In this document: one piece after another, positions 42,524 through 51,456 of the stretch | Layout: each line of letters starts with the position of its first letter | How positions within the stretch are numbered: the first letter of the stretch is position 1 | Source of the DNA: Actinopolyspora xinjiangensis | GTDB lineage: Bacteria > Actinomycetota > Actinomycetes > Mycobacteriales > Pseudonocardiaceae | NCBI RefSeq assembly: GCF_900104475.1 | Contig: NZ_FNJR01000003.1 | Location: 40,917 to 104,916, forward strand | Direction of reading: 5' to 3' | Length of the DNA: 64,000 nucleotides | Translations under genes and position numbers: made by a program | Notes under the pieces: generated by a model | Database searches by the model: none | Told to the model about the DNA's origin: nothing | The model's input: the letters and a program-made list of their open reading frames with translations, nothing else

Positions 42524-44152
42524 GTGGTCGAGCAGCGACAGCGTCCACCGCGTGGGCGAACGCCGTCACTGGGCAGGGCCAGCGGCGCGATGGCCGTGGC
42601 CACCATGGTCAGCAGGCTCAGCGGGCTGTTCGCCAAGATGCTGCTGGTCTGGGTGCTGGGCCTGGGAATGATCAACGACTCCTACACCGTGGCCAACACC
42701 CTGCCGACCGTGGTCAACGAGCTGCTGCTGGGAGGGGTGCTCACGAGCGTGGCCGTCCCGCTGCTGGTGAGCGCGCGGCAGAACAGCGAGGAGGAGGGCG
42801 AGTCCTACGCGCAGTGGATGATCACGATGGGCGTGGTTCTGCTGCTCGCGGCCACGGTGTTGGCGGTGCTGGCCGCTCCCCTGCTGACCGAGCTCTACCT
42901 CGGGCCCCACACCCGGGCCAACCGTGAACTGACCACGGCCTTCGCCTACCTGCTGCTTCCCGGGATCGTGTTCTACGGCCTGTCGGCACTGCTGATGGCC
43001 ATCCTGAACGTGCGGCAGGTGTTCGGGCCACCGGCCTGGGCACCGGTGATGAACAACGTGGTGATCATCGCCACCGTGGCCGTGTACTCGGTGCTCCCGG
43101 GAGAGATCTCGGCCGATCCGGTGCGCATGGGGCAGGCGAAGTTGTTGGTCCTGGGCGTCGGCACGATGCTCGGGATAGCCGCCCAGAGCTCGGTGATGGT
43201 GCTCTCGCTGCGCCGAACCGGTTTCCGGTTCCGCTGGCGCTGGGGGTGGGACCGACGACTGGCCGAATTCGGGGCGCTGGCGGGCTGGGTGGTGCTCTAC
43301 ACCGTGGTCAGCCAGATCGGCATGATCGTGGCGATCCGAGTGGCTGGCCAGGGCACCCCCGGCAGCGTGGCCACCTTCCACTACGCGTGGCTGCTCTCGC
43401 AGGTGCCCTACGGCGTGCTGGGAGTTTCGCTGCTGCAGGCGCTCATGCCGCGGATCAGCCGTTCGGTGGCCCAGGGGGACACCGAGAGCTTCGTCCGCGA
43501 CGTCGGACTGGGATCACGGTTGAGCGCGGTCCTGCTCATGCCGGTGAGCGCGCTCATGCTCACGGCTGGCTCCGCCATCGGGGTGGCGTTCTTCTCGCTC
43601 GGCCAGGGCAGTGTCGGCGCCGCGGACCGGCTCGGCGTCACACTGGGAGTGGCCTCCGCCGGGATCGTGCCGTTCGCGATCACGATGCTGCAGCTGCGGG
43701 CGTTCTACGCGATGAAGGACGCGAGAACCCCCATGCTGATCAACGTGATCATGGTCGTGTTCCGTACCGCGGTGTGCTACACGCTGCTGGTGTGGTTGGA
43801 CCCGCGCCAGCTGGTGGTGGGCGTGGCGCTGTCCATGTCGCTGAGCTTCTTCGTGGGCGCGGTGGTGGGTCAGTGCTGGCTGTACCACCGCTTGGGACGG
43901 ATGCAGACCCGGCGAACGCTGGTCGGGGTCGGCTGGTCGCTGCTGGCCTCGTCGATCGGATGCGGCTGCGCCTTCGCCGCGTGGTACGCGCTGCGGGAGC
44001 GCTTGAGCGGCTTCGGCGAGGTGGCCACGGCATGGATGAGCCTGGGGGTGCACGGCACGCTCGTGCTCGGGCTCGGCTTCGGGGTGATGCTGCTGTTGCC
44101 GATACCGGAGATGGGCATGATCCGGCAACGGCTGCGCGGGTTGCTGAGCTGA
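42524..44152 (+). CDS. murJ: MurJ/MviN lipid II flippase-family protein
   Basis: This 542-residue membrane protein with about 14 helices carries MviN signatures: AVATMVSRLSGLFAKMLLVW, INDSYTVANTLPTVVNELLL (the N-P-E region near the cavity), VPYGVLGVSLLQALMPRISR and FYAMKDARTPMLINVIM. MurJ moves lipid II to the outer face of the membrane for peptidoglycan synthesis. GTG 42524 is fixed by GGGGGGAG; a long frame upstream is noise. Actinobacterial MurJ often has a C-terminal pseudokinase region. It is absent here, so this may be a paralogue of the essential copy. Confidence 0.88.
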   Translation: MVEQRQRPPRGRTPSLGRASGAMAVATMVSRLSGLFAKMLLVWVLGLGMINDSYTVANTLPTVVNELLLGGVLTSVAVPLLVSARQNSEEEGESYAQWMITMGVVLLLAATVLAVLAAPLLTELYLGPHTRANRELTTAFAYLLLPGIVFYGLSALLMAILNVRQVFGPPAWAPVMNNVVIIATVAVYSVLPGEISADPVRMGQAKLLVLGVGTMLGIAAQSSVMVLSLRRTGFRFRWRWGWDRRLAEFGALAGWVVLYTVVSQIGMIVAIRVAGQGTPGSVATFHYAWLLSQVPYGVLGVSLLQALMPRISRSVAQGDTESFVRDVGLGSRLSAVLLMPVSALMLTAGSAIGVAFFSLGQGSVGAADRLGVTLGVASAGIVPFAITMLQLRAFYAMKDARTPMLINVIMVVFRTAVCYTLLVWLDPRQLVVGVALSMSLSFFVGAVVGQCWLYHRLGRMQTRRTLVGVGWSLLASSIGCGCAFAAWYALRERLSGFGEVATAWMSLGVHGTLVLGLGFGVMLLLPIPEMGMIRQRLRGLLS

Positions 44153-44390
44153 TTCTGATCGCCGCCCCCGCTGTTGCCACGCCGGGGAGGCGGTGCGGCA
44201 TTCCAAGCGGGCACACTCCTCGGCGGTAGTTGCCCCCCTCGAACGCATCGCCACAGCGGACTCCCGGCGAAAAACGACGGTTCCCGACGCGTTCGACCTC
44301 TCCGGGGAGAACGGTTGCCACCCCGTCACGAGGGCACCGGGAGCGACCGGACACGACCACCACGACACCGACCCGGCGCGAGCGGTGCGC

Positions 44391-44723
44391 TCAACCCCGA
44401 GGCGCGTACATGATCACCGCGACGCCGGCCAGGCAGACCAGAGCTCCGATGATGTCGTAGCGGTCCGGGCGGTAACCGTCCATCACCACACCCCAGGCCA
44501 GTGAACCGGCGACGAACACGCCGCCGTAGGCGGCCAGAATCCGCCCGAAGTGCGCGTCGGGCTGCAGTGTGGCAACGAAGCCGTAGGCACCGAGGGCGAG
44601 CACACCGAGACCGGCCCACAGCCAACCTCGGTGCTCGCGCACACCTTGCCAGACCAGCCAGGCACCACCGATCTCGCACAGCGCCGCCACCACGAACAGG
44701 GCAATCGAGCGAAGGATCGTCAC
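44391..44723 (-). CDS. YnfA-family (UPF0060) membrane protein
   Basis: This 110-residue protein has four helices: [60 protein letters not shown] and [20 protein letters not shown]. YnfA proteins resemble small multidrug transporters. The GTG start overlaps the preceding stop as GTGA. It is the last gene of the MerR operon, which suggests a role in metal or toxicant efflux. Confidence 0.9.
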   Translation of the reverse strand: MTILRSIALFVVAALCEIGGAWLVWQGVREHRGWLWAGLGVLALGAYGFVATLQPDAHFGRILAAYGGVFVAGSLAWGVVMDGYRPDRYDIIGALVCLAGVAVIMYAPRG

Positions 44724-45058
44724 GGCCGTGACCGTAGTCGTACGGCATCCGGGTGCTGTTCGTCGGCCCGCCCGCCTCGGCAGGAGCAGCCCACCGCTGA
44801 GTCCCGGGGCTGGTCACAACCGCACCGCCGCGTGCGGGACCGATGTGCTCTCCAGATCACGACCGCCGATATCCCCAGTGCCGCGGCCACGGCGGGAAGC
44901 CCGGCCACCAGCCCGGTCGCGAGGGCACCACCGAGCAGCCCAGCGGCGATGAGTGTGGGCAGGAGGCAGCAGGCCAAACACGCCACCGCGGCCAGCCCGA
45001 CCAAACTGCCCGGTGTTCGGCCCCGACGAGCGGGGCGTTCAGCAACAGGGTCGGTCAT
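44720..45058 (-). CDS. Cys-rich two-helix membrane protein (possible metal transporter)
   Basis: This 112-residue protein has two helices: [20 protein letters not shown], with the CxxCC-like cluster inside the membrane, and [20 protein letters not shown] cytoplasmic tail with more Cys follows ([18 protein letters not shown]). Membrane Cys pairs plus tail Cys resemble small mercury importers (MerF/MerT type), although the family cannot be assigned. It overlaps the MerR gene by 20 bases and YnfA by GTGA. Confidence 0.75.
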   Translation of the reverse strand: MTDPVAERPARRGRTPGSLVGLAAVACLACCLLPTLIAAGLLGGALATGLVAGLPAVAAALGISAVVIWRAHRSRTRRCGCDQPRDSAVGCSCRGGRADEQHPDAVRLRSRP

Positions 45059-45491
45059 GGCGATCCTCCTCGGCGAGGTCGTCGAACGGCAGCGGGCACT
45101 CCGAGCTGGTGGCGCAGGAAGCCAGGTCGTCGCAACCGGACTCGACGGCCTCGAGCAGAGCGGCGCGGATGGCTCGCAGGTCGGCGATGCGGGCCTCGAC
45201 CTCCGTCAACTTGGCCTGGGCACGCTGCTGCAGTCCCGGGTCGGAGCGGCCGGTGCGGCGCAGTCGTCCCGCCTCCAGCAGGTCCGCGACCTCGTCGAGG
45301 GTGAAGCCCAGCCGTTGCGCGGCCTTGATCACCCGCAGCGTGGTCACCGCCGCCGGCGGATAGAGCCGATGGCCGCCCAGGCTGCGTTCGGGCTCGGCCA
45401 GCAGGCCGCGCCGCTCGTAGTAGCGCAGGGTCTGCGGATTCACCCCCGCGGCTTCGGCGAGCTGCCCGCTGCGCAGTCTCGTCGTAATCAT
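45039..45491 (-). CDS. MerR-family heavy-metal-responsive regulator
   Basis: This 150-residue activator/repressor has the MerR helix-turn-helix LRSGQLAEAAGVNPQTLRYY ERRGLL, a coiled-coil dimer helix and a C-terminal metal site (ESGCDDLASCATSSECPLPF) plus terminal RPCC. The Cys spacing is typical of soft-metal sensors such as MerR or CadR. It lies in the middle of the operon rather than divergent, so it is probably autoregulated with its targets. The ATG 45491 overlaps the upstream stop as ATGA. Confidence 0.9.
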   Translation of the reverse strand: MITTRLRSGQLAEAAGVNPQTLRYYERRGLLAEPERSLGGHRLYPPAAVTTLRVIKAAQRLGFTLDEVADLLEAGRLRRTGRSDPGLQQRAQAKLTEVEARIADLRAIRAALLEAVESGCDDLASCATSSECPLPFDDLAEEDRHDRPCC

Positions 45492-45955
45492 CGGGTTCCC
45501 TTCGTCGCTGTTTCCGCCGCGTGCCAGGCCAGCGCGTCCAGAACCGGTCGCTGACTCGCGGGGACCGCGATGTCGAGGTGCAGCTCGTCGCCGTGCTGTC
45601 GGAGGACGAAGGTGAATACCGAGCAGCACCGGCCTTCCCGCTCGGCCAGCAGCCGGGCGGTGTCCTGCCAGGCCGGATCCAGCACCAGGCGCAGCCGGTT
45701 CGGTTCCGGTCTGTCGAAGGTCCGCAGCGCACCGGTGAACAGCGCGTCGAACTCGGCCACTAGTGCCGACTGCCGTGCCGTCGGCGTCTCGCACGACCAC
45801 GGAGCCCACTCGGCCGGTGAGTCGTCGCTCGGGACACCAGCGGTCTCCGACCCGGCACGACAGGCACTCGGAACGGCGCCGACGGTGAACTCCGGCGGAA
45901 TCTCGTCCTCGGCGCGCGGGCCGCAGCAGGCACACCCGGTGACCTCGTCGGTCAT
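45488..45955 (-). CDS. Cys-rich soluble protein of a MerR operon
   Basis: This 155-residue protein starts MTDEVTGCACCGPRAEDE with a CxCC cluster and has a second pair in AEREGRCCSVFTFVLRQHGD, followed by alpha/beta sequence (ELHLDIAVPASQRPVLDALA). The two Cys clusters suggest metal binding or handing metal to the membrane protein encoded downstream. The family is not identified with certainty. It overlaps both neighbours by ATGA. Confidence 0.75.
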   Translation of the reverse strand: MTDEVTGCACCGPRAEDEIPPEFTVGAVPSACRAGSETAGVPSDDSPAEWAPWSCETPTARQSALVAEFDALFTGALRTFDRPEPNRLRLVLDPAWQDTARLLAEREGRCCSVFTFVLRQHGDELHLDIAVPASQRPVLDALAWHAAETATKGTR

Positions 45956-46470
45956 CGTTGATGCCCCCTTTCGGTTCCATTACTACTCCGCCGAGGCGCA
46001 CGATGCCGGTCGAGCGCGAGTCCCAACGTGATCCCGTAGACCAGGTGCGGCACCAACGTCGCCACGGCGATGCGTGGCGTCACGGCGGTCCCGAACAGCC
46101 CCCACCCCAGGTAGGGCAGCCACACCAACCCCATCAGGGCCCACAGCGACAAGCCGTACCCCACCGCGAACCCCACCGACACCCGGCGAATCAGCCCGGT
46201 CAGCACGGTCGCGGCCACGGCCCCGTAGGTCAGGTGCACCAGCACCGCCAGCCCGATCAGCGCCGGTTGCGGCAGCGCACCCACTGTTCGGCCCACCAGC
46301 GCCAACGGGACGGGGTTCGGCAGCGGCGCCAACCCCGTAGCCGTGCCGACGAGCATCACCACGCTCATGAGCACCGTCGCGGCCACACCCCAACCGGCCC
46401 CTGCCGCCAACCGGCCCCGATCGAGCCCGGCACCATCCGCTCGAACCGACCCGTCCGACTCCACCGTCAT
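45952..46470 (-). CDS. Four-helix membrane protein, DUF6789-like
   Basis: This 172-residue protein has four helices: WGVAATVLMSVVMLVGTATG, ALIGLAVLVHLTYGAVAATV, VGFAVGYGLSLWALMGLVWL and AVATLVPHLVYGITLGLALD. Conserved His and Tyr in the membrane (HLTYG, PHLVYG) fit a small uncharacterised family. It is the first gene of the MerR operon, and its stop overlaps the Cys-rich protein's ATG. ATG 46470 is preferred over a slightly longer frame to 46479. The function is unknown. Confidence 0.75.
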   Translation of the reverse strand: MTVESDGSVRADGAGLDRGRLAAGAGWGVAATVLMSVVMLVGTATGLAPLPNPVPLALVGRTVGALPQPALIGLAVLVHLTYGAVAATVLTGLIRRVSVGFAVGYGLSLWALMGLVWLPYLGWGLFGTAVTPRIAVATLVPHLVYGITLGLALDRHRAPRRSSNGTERGHQR

Positions 46471-46649
46471 CGACAGCACCTCTCAGTCACCTCGTCGCCC
46501 CACGGCGATCTCGTGCCGTCGACGGTAAGCCCGTACCCAGGTACAGGATGCAAGCGCGACGCCGATGTCCGCGCTGTCGGACCGCGGTCACCGCGCGAGG
46601 GCATCGGCACGCACGGCCCGGTCCTGCCTGACCACCACGGCTCCGGGAA

Positions 46650-47105
46650 TCACTGCGCCACTCCCGGCCCGGGGTATTCGGTGTGCAGGGCCTGATCGAG
46701 GGCTTCGAGAGCGCCGGAGGCCGCTTCCAGGGCCGCGCTCTGCTCAGGTGTGAGCCGGGTCATCGCCGTTTGGACGGTTCCGGACCACACGGTGTCGATG
46801 GAGTCCTTCTCCGCCAGCGACTTCTGGGTCGGGGTCAGCCTGGTCACGCGTCGGTCACCCGGATCGCGCTCGCGGGCGACGAGCCCGCGTTCGACCAGGT
46901 TGCGCACCGCCGCGCTGGCGTTGCTCTGCTGCATGCCCAGCTGCCTGGCCAGCTCGGTGACCGTGATGTTCGGCGAGGCCTGGATATGTTTGATCACGGC
47001 GAGCTCGCTGGTCGGCAACGGCTCGATGCCGGCCACATCGGGGACCAGCCGGTGGATCGTCCAGGCCAGGTCCCGCAGCACGTCCGCCAACTCGCGCTGT
47101 CCCAT
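46650..47105 (-). CDS. MarR-family transcriptional regulator
   Basis: This 151-residue winged-helix regulator has PNITVTELARQLGMQQSNAS and VRNLVERGLVARERDPGDRR (wing with D-x-R). It is divergent from an MFS efflux gene across a strikingly AT-rich 100-base interval, so it almost certainly represses it. ATG 47105 is preferred over the frame to 47141. Confidence 0.88.
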   Translation of the reverse strand: MGQRELADVLRDLAWTIHRLVPDVAGIEPLPTSELAVIKHIQASPNITVTELARQLGMQQSNASAAVRNLVERGLVARERDPGDRRVTRLTPTQKSLAEKDSIDTVWSGTVQTAMTRLTPEQSAALEAASGALEALDQALHTEYPGPGVAQ

Positions 47106-47140
47106 CGAAGTACCACCCTCCCGGTTCGCCCGAAGCAACA

Positions 47141-47180
47141 TTCACATATACTACTATATATATATCTATAAGTAAATTTG
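47141..47180. promoter_or_regulatory. AT-rich operator/promoter between marR and MFS genes
   Basis: A run of about 40 bases made nearly only of A and T (CATATACTACTATATATAT core, imperfectly palindromic) stands out in a 70% GC region. MarR proteins bind such palindromes, and the region also offers -10 elements for both divergent genes. Confidence 0.55.
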
Positions 47181-47208
47181 AACTCACTTCCCCGGAAAGA
47201 GGATCTGG

Positions 47209-48465
47209 ATGTCCGACTCCCCCGGAGGCGCCACGCGCTCCCCCCGCGCTCTCAGCGGATTCCTGGTCGTGGTCCTGGCACTGCTCACCGCCGTGGCCCC
47301 ACTGGCGACCGACATGTACCTCCCGGCCTTTCCGGCCATGGCCGGTGAGCTGGGCACCACGGCCACCGGTGTCCAACTGACCCTGACCGCCTTCCTGCTC
47401 GGCCTCGGTCTCGGCCAGTTGTTCATCGGAGCTCTCTCGGACACCGTGGGACGACGGAGACCGATCCTCGTCGGCTCGCTCGTATGCCTGGGGGCCAGCA
47501 TCGGCTGCGCGCTGGCTCCGAACGTCGGAGTACTCATGGTGGCCCGCTTCATACAGGGCCTGAGCGGCGCGGCCGGAGTCGTACTCGCCAGGGCCATCAT
47601 CTCCGACTCCGCGAAGGGGGCCATCGCCGCCAAGCTCCAAGGAGCACTGATCATCATCAGCGTCATCGCCCCGGTGGCCGCTCCCCTGGCCGGTGGCACG
47701 ATCATCGCCAACTTCGGATGGCGGCCGGTGTTCTGGGTCCTGGCTGCGCTGACCCTGGTCATGGTCCTCGGCACACTGACTCACGTCAGGGAGACACTCC
47801 CCGCGTCCGCTCGCACCGGAAGCGGACTGACCGCGCTGCTCGGCGGAGCTCGCGCGGTGTTGACCAACCGCGGCTACGCGGGATACCTGCTCACGTTCTG
47901 CTTCTCGTTCGCCGGGCTGTTCGCCTACATATCCGCCTCTCCGTTCGTGATCCAGAATGTGATGGGGATGTCGACCAGCGCCTACACCCTCGTGTTCAGC
48001 CTCAACGCGCTGCTCGTGCTGATCACCAGCAGTGTGGCTTCGGCCCTGGCGGGGCGTGTCGCCTACCGCAGCATGATCACGGCCGGCCTGACGGCAGCCG
48101 TACTGGCCGGTGCGGTACTGGTGGGGGCCGTGTTCAGCGGGGTGCCCACGATTCCCGTACTCGTGTCGTTCGCCTGTTTCCAGGGATCACTGGGATTCGT
48201 CCTGTCCAACACCACTGTCCTGGCTCTGGCGGAGGCCGGCGGCCACGCGGGCACGGGATCGGCGTTCCTGGGCTGCCTGCAGTTCGTCCTCGCCGCCGCG
48301 GTCTCACCGCTGGTCGGGATCATGGGTGAGGACACGGCCGCACCTATGGGGGTGACCATGATCGTCTCGATCGTGCTGGCCTTGCTCGCCTTCAGTCTCC
48401 TCACCAGCGGAGACCCGGTGTCGCGGAACGCGGGCGCCGAACACGAGACCGCCGGTGTCGGCTGA
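47209..48465 (+). CDS. MFS multidrug efflux transporter (Bcr/CflA type)
   Basis: This 418-residue 12-helix transporter has the drug-resistance signature of this group: APLATDMYLPAFPAMAGELG in helix 1, GALSDTVGRRRPILVGSLV in loop 2-3, and ARFIQGLSGAAGVVLARAII in helix 4-5. Bcr/CflA pumps export antibiotics such as bicyclomycin or chloramphenicol; the natural substrate here is unknown. ATG 47209 has a plausible AAAGAGGA site upstream. It is probably controlled by the divergent MarR. Confidence 0.92.
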   Translation: MSDSPGGATRSPRALSGFLVVVLALLTAVAPLATDMYLPAFPAMAGELGTTATGVQLTLTAFLLGLGLGQLFIGALSDTVGRRRPILVGSLVCLGASIGCALAPNVGVLMVARFIQGLSGAAGVVLARAIISDSAKGAIAAKLQGALIIISVIAPVAAPLAGGTIIANFGWRPVFWVLAALTLVMVLGTLTHVRETLPASARTGSGLTALLGGARAVLTNRGYAGYLLTFCFSFAGLFAYISASPFVIQNVMGMSTSAYTLVFSLNALLVLITSSVASALAGRVAYRSMITAGLTAAVLAGAVLVGAVFSGVPTIPVLVSFACFQGSLGFVLSNTTVLALAEAGGHAGTGSAFLGCLQFVLAAAVSPLVGIMGEDTAAPMGVTMIVSIVLALLAFSLLTSGDPVSRNAGAEHETAGVG

Positions 48466-48540
48466 CCCGCAGCCTCCCGGCTCCACCCGACGGTGCGGGT
48501 ACGTGTCCGCGCCGCCCGCCGTGGCGGAGGCACGGGGTCC

Positions 48541-49257
48541 TCATCCAGCGGCTTTGACGCGTTCGCTGCGCAGCTCGGTGAGCTCGGGGAAAGGGGGGAG
48601 TTCGCTCAACGGCTCCCCCACCACCCAGGACAGCATCGTGTCGGCCAGCAGCGGGTTGCGCGCCAGGGCCGGACCGTGCAGGTAGGTGCACACGATTCGC
48701 CCGCTGACGGCCCCCTCGGTCGCGTCGGCTCCGTTGCCGACCCCGTGCAGCACCCGCCCCAGAGGGCGGGCGGCAGGCCCCACCCTGCTCCTGCCGAGAT
48801 GGTTCTCGAAGCCGGTGAGCAGCCCGAGCTCGTGTTCTTCCGAGCGGGTGCTGAGTTCCCCGATGGCCCGCCGCTCGCCGGGCTCGGTGGAGATGTCGAT
48901 GAGCCCCAGACCGCGGTGGGTGACCCCGTCGCCGGTGGTGAAGCTGGTTCCCAGCACCTGCAGCCCGCCGCAGACGCCGAGCACGACCGCGCCGGCGTCC
49001 ACGGCGCGCCGCAACCCGTCACCGCGTGCCAGGAAGTTCACCGCCGCCTGCTGGGCGACGTCCTCTCCCCCGCCCAGTAGGTATATGTCGCAGGAGTCCG
49101 GCAGGGTCTCCGCCGAGGAGAGCACGGTGACGATCTCGGCGCGATGGCCCCGCCAGCGCAGCCGTTGCGCCAGCACCAGCGCATTGCCCCGGTCCCCGTA
49201 GGTCCCCAGCAGGTCGGGAACCACGAGCGCGATGCGGATCGCCGAATCGTCAGTCAA
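48541..49257 (-). CDS. gatD: GatD, glutaminase subunit of lipid II isoglutaminyl synthase
   Basis: This 238-residue class I glutamine amidotransferase of the CobB/CobQ type has catalytic Cys in AVVLGVCGGLQVLG (near residue 95) and His in RIVCTYLHGPALARNP. It supplies ammonia to MurT for amidation of D-glutamate in lipid II, a cell-wall modification of Gram-positives and actinobacteria. TTG 49257 overlaps the MurT stop (TTGA), so the subunits are co-translated. The start ...DDSAIRIALVVPDLLGTYGD matches the family. Confidence 0.93.
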   Translation of the reverse strand: MTDDSAIRIALVVPDLLGTYGDRGNALVLAQRLRWRGHRAEIVTVLSSAETLPDSCDIYLLGGGEDVAQQAAVNFLARGDGLRRAVDAGAVVLGVCGGLQVLGTSFTTGDGVTHRGLGLIDISTEPGERRAIGELSTRSEEHELGLLTGFENHLGRSRVGPAARPLGRVLHGVGNGADATEGAVSGRIVCTYLHGPALARNPLLADTMLSWVVGEPLSELPPFPELTELRSERVKAAG

Positions 49258-50612
49258 TGTTGTTGCCTCTTCGCGAACAGATCCCGGAAAGCGGTGTAGT
49301 TTGCGATGATCTCGACCGGTCCGGCCGAGTGCTCGATGATGGCACTGTGCAGCGCCTGCTGCACGCTGGAAGCGGTTTCGCAGTTCACCTCGGCGTAGCG
49401 CAGCCGCACCGCCAGGTCCAGCGCTCGTTCGCCGGTGACCAGCACGGTTCGGCCCGCCAGCCGCTCGAACTCGATGTCCCACAACCAGGAGACGTCGTGA
49501 CCGTCGGCCTGCCTGCTGTTGACGACGAAGATCAGCGGGCGCTCGTTCTCGGCGACCAGGTCGAGCATCTCGAGCCAGCTGGCGGGGTTCTTGGCCAGCA
49601 GCAGGCGCACCTCGCGCCCGGCCATGGTGGTGTGTCCGTACCGCCCGCTGGCGTCCCGCAACCGCTGGATGCGTTCGAGCGACTCACTCCGGGGCAGGTC
49701 CAGCTCGGTGGATGCGGCGAGCGCGAAGGTGGCGTTGACCCGGTTGACCTGCCCCGGCAACGGCAGGGACAGCCGTTCGACCCCGCCGTCCGGGGCGATC
49801 AGACCGTTCGAGTCGACCGTCCAGTCGGCGACTGGTCTTCGCAGTCCGCACGCACACTCCCAATCCCCCTCCAGCTCGCCGAGGAAGGCGCCGCACCTGG
49901 GGCAGTTGAGCGCGTCGTGCTTCCAGCGGCATCCGCCGGAAACCCAGGTCACATGGGGGTGGTCGATCGCCGCCGAGACGATGTTGGGGTCGTCGGCGTT
50001 GGCGACCACCTTCGCCGCGGGGGCTTGCCGCAACGCGCGGCGCAGACTCGCCTCGACGCTGCGGATCTCACCGACCCGGTCGAGCTGGTCCCGGCTCAGG
50101 TTCAGCAGCAGGATCACCGAGGGCTGGAACCGGTCGGTCAGCTGCGCCAGGTGCAGCTCGTCGACCTCCAATGCCGCGTACGGCGCGTCGGGTTCGGACA
50201 TCAACGCCGCGACGTGCCCGTCGAGCATGTTGGCACCGGTGGCGTTGCTGACCGAGTCGCCTCCCGCGCGCAGCGCCTGGGCGACCATATGCGTGGTGGT
50301 GGTCTTGCCGTTGGTTCCGGTGACGACCACGATCCGCCTGTCCGCCACCAGCCGGTCCAGCAGATCCGGCCGCAGCGCCATGGCCACCCTGCCACCGATG
50401 ATGCCGCCGCTTCCCAGCCGCAACCGTTTCGAGGTCGTGGTGGCCAGCCTTCCCGCCGTGAGAGCCACACCGGTGCGCAGCCGGGAGAGGAGGCGTTCCG
50501 TGTCGGTGCGGCGTGCCGCCACCACGCGCCACCGTTGCCCGGGAACCGGTGGGGACGAGGTGCTCTCCTGCCCGGACCTCGTCAGTTCATCCCGGCGGGT
50601 CGTGTTCGTCAT
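49254..50612 (-). CDS. murT: MurT, Mur-ligase-like subunit of lipid II isoglutaminyl synthase
   Basis: This 452-residue ATP-dependent ligase has the P-loop VVVTGTNGKTTTTHMVAQAL, VDELHLAQLTDRFQPSVILL, NLSRDQLDRVGEI and the hallmark Cys4 zinc ribbon (LNCPRCGAFLGELEG, WECACGLRR) inserted in the central domain. With GatD it amidates the second residue of the lipid II stem peptide. ATG 50612 follows GAAAGGACC and overlaps the stop of a small upstream ORF (ATGA). Confidence 0.94.
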   Translation of the reverse strand: MTNTTRRDELTRSGQESTSSPPVPGQRWRVVAARRTDTERLLSRLRTGVALTAGRLATTTSKRLRLGSGGIIGGRVAMALRPDLLDRLVADRRIVVVTGTNGKTTTTHMVAQALRAGGDSVSNATGANMLDGHVAALMSEPDAPYAALEVDELHLAQLTDRFQPSVILLLNLSRDQLDRVGEIRSVEASLRRALRQAPAAKVVANADDPNIVSAAIDHPHVTWVSGGCRWKHDALNCPRCGAFLGELEGDWECACGLRRPVADWTVDSNGLIAPDGGVERLSLPLPGQVNRVNATFALAASTELDLPRSESLERIQRLRDASGRYGHTTMAGREVRLLLAKNPASWLEMLDLVAENERPLIFVVNSRQADGHDVSWLWDIEFERLAGRTVLVTGERALDLAVRLRYAEVNCETASSVQQALHSAIIEHSAGPVEIIANYTAFRDLFAKRQQH

Positions 50613-50863
50613 CGACCGGTCCTTTCCTCGACGCGGCGGACTGTGGTGCGGTGGTTCGACCTGCGCGGCGGACTTCGTGACTTTCTCTCACTGTCGTCGT
50701 CATCCCGGTCGTTCGCCACTGATCGCGTGACGAACCTGCGTACGGCGGAGACCCCCGCCAAGGTCGTTCCGATCGCCACGGCGGCGATTCCGACCCATTC
50801 CCGTGACAACACGACAACCATTCGTGCTGTCGCGACGGCGAAAGGCAGCTGCTCTGCGAGCAT
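50609..50863 (-). CDS. Small membrane-anchored protein upstream of murT (uncertain)
   Basis: This 84-residue ORF has one hydrophobic helix (EWVGIAAVAIGTTLAGVSAV) and a long charged tail (SVANDRDDDDSERKSRSPPR). Its stop overlaps the murT ATG as ATGA, a pattern repeated throughout this window for real operons. No homologue is recognised. It may be a genuine leader gene or a chance frame. Confidence 0.45.
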   Translation of the reverse strand: MLAEQLPFAVATARMVVVLSREWVGIAAVAIGTTLAGVSAVRRFVTRSVANDRDDDDSERKSRSPPRRSNHRTTVRRVEERTGR

Positions 50864-51335
50864 GGTTCATCGCGTCCGTTCAGCACACTTCAGCGTCCTC
50901 ACCCGGTTGACGGGAATCGGAGCGGCGATCGCCCGCACCTGATCCGCCCCGTGATTCTTCTCGATCATCGCCGAACCCCCTGGCCACAGGTTACGCGGTG
51001 CTTTCGGAACCGGAATCCGGACGCTTTCCTTCCACACTTCTCCACGAAAGAGTGATACTTCGACGCGAAGTCACTTCACGTGACCAAAAACGAAAAACCA
51101 ACGAAAATTTGTTCGTATTCGACGAGTTGGCACGCGACCGCTGACGTACACGGAAAACACCACACTCACACCCGGTAACGGAAACGAGGAATCGATCGGC
51201 AACGCATCCGATCATCCGAATGGTAACCACTTGACGAGGCCGAAGGGCTGCAACACGCTGAAACCGTCACCGAGCGAAACCACCGGAGAACCGCTGTGCT
51301 CATCACGAGCGCATCCGCGCCCCCGAGAGGTACCG
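50864..51335. other. Intergenic region, 470 bases, partly AT-rich
   Basis: I see no gene. The middle third (51040-51130) is AT-richer and contains short dyads such as GAAGTCACTTC and CACTTCACGTGACC, which could be binding sites. The right end holds the promoter of the small membrane protein at 51336. Confidence 0.4.
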
Positions 51336-51437
51336 ATGGAAATGATCGTGCTGTTCCTGCTGTCCGGTTTCGTGCTGCTCGGGATCATGTGGACGGTCTG
51401 GGACATCCACGTCGACCGGCGCAGGAAGCGAAGATAG
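51336..51437 (+). CDS. 33-residue single-helix membrane protein
   Basis: This very short gene at ATG 51336 follows GAGAGGTACC with good spacing. The protein is MEMIVLFLLSGFVLLGIMW followed by a basic tail (TVWDIHVDRRRKRR). One membrane helix with a positively charged cytoplasmic end is typical of small regulatory membrane proteins. It has no recognised family. Confidence 0.5.
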   Translation: MEMIVLFLLSGFVLLGIMWTVWDIHVDRRRKRR

Positions 51438-51456
51438 TCCACACCCCGGACGCGGG

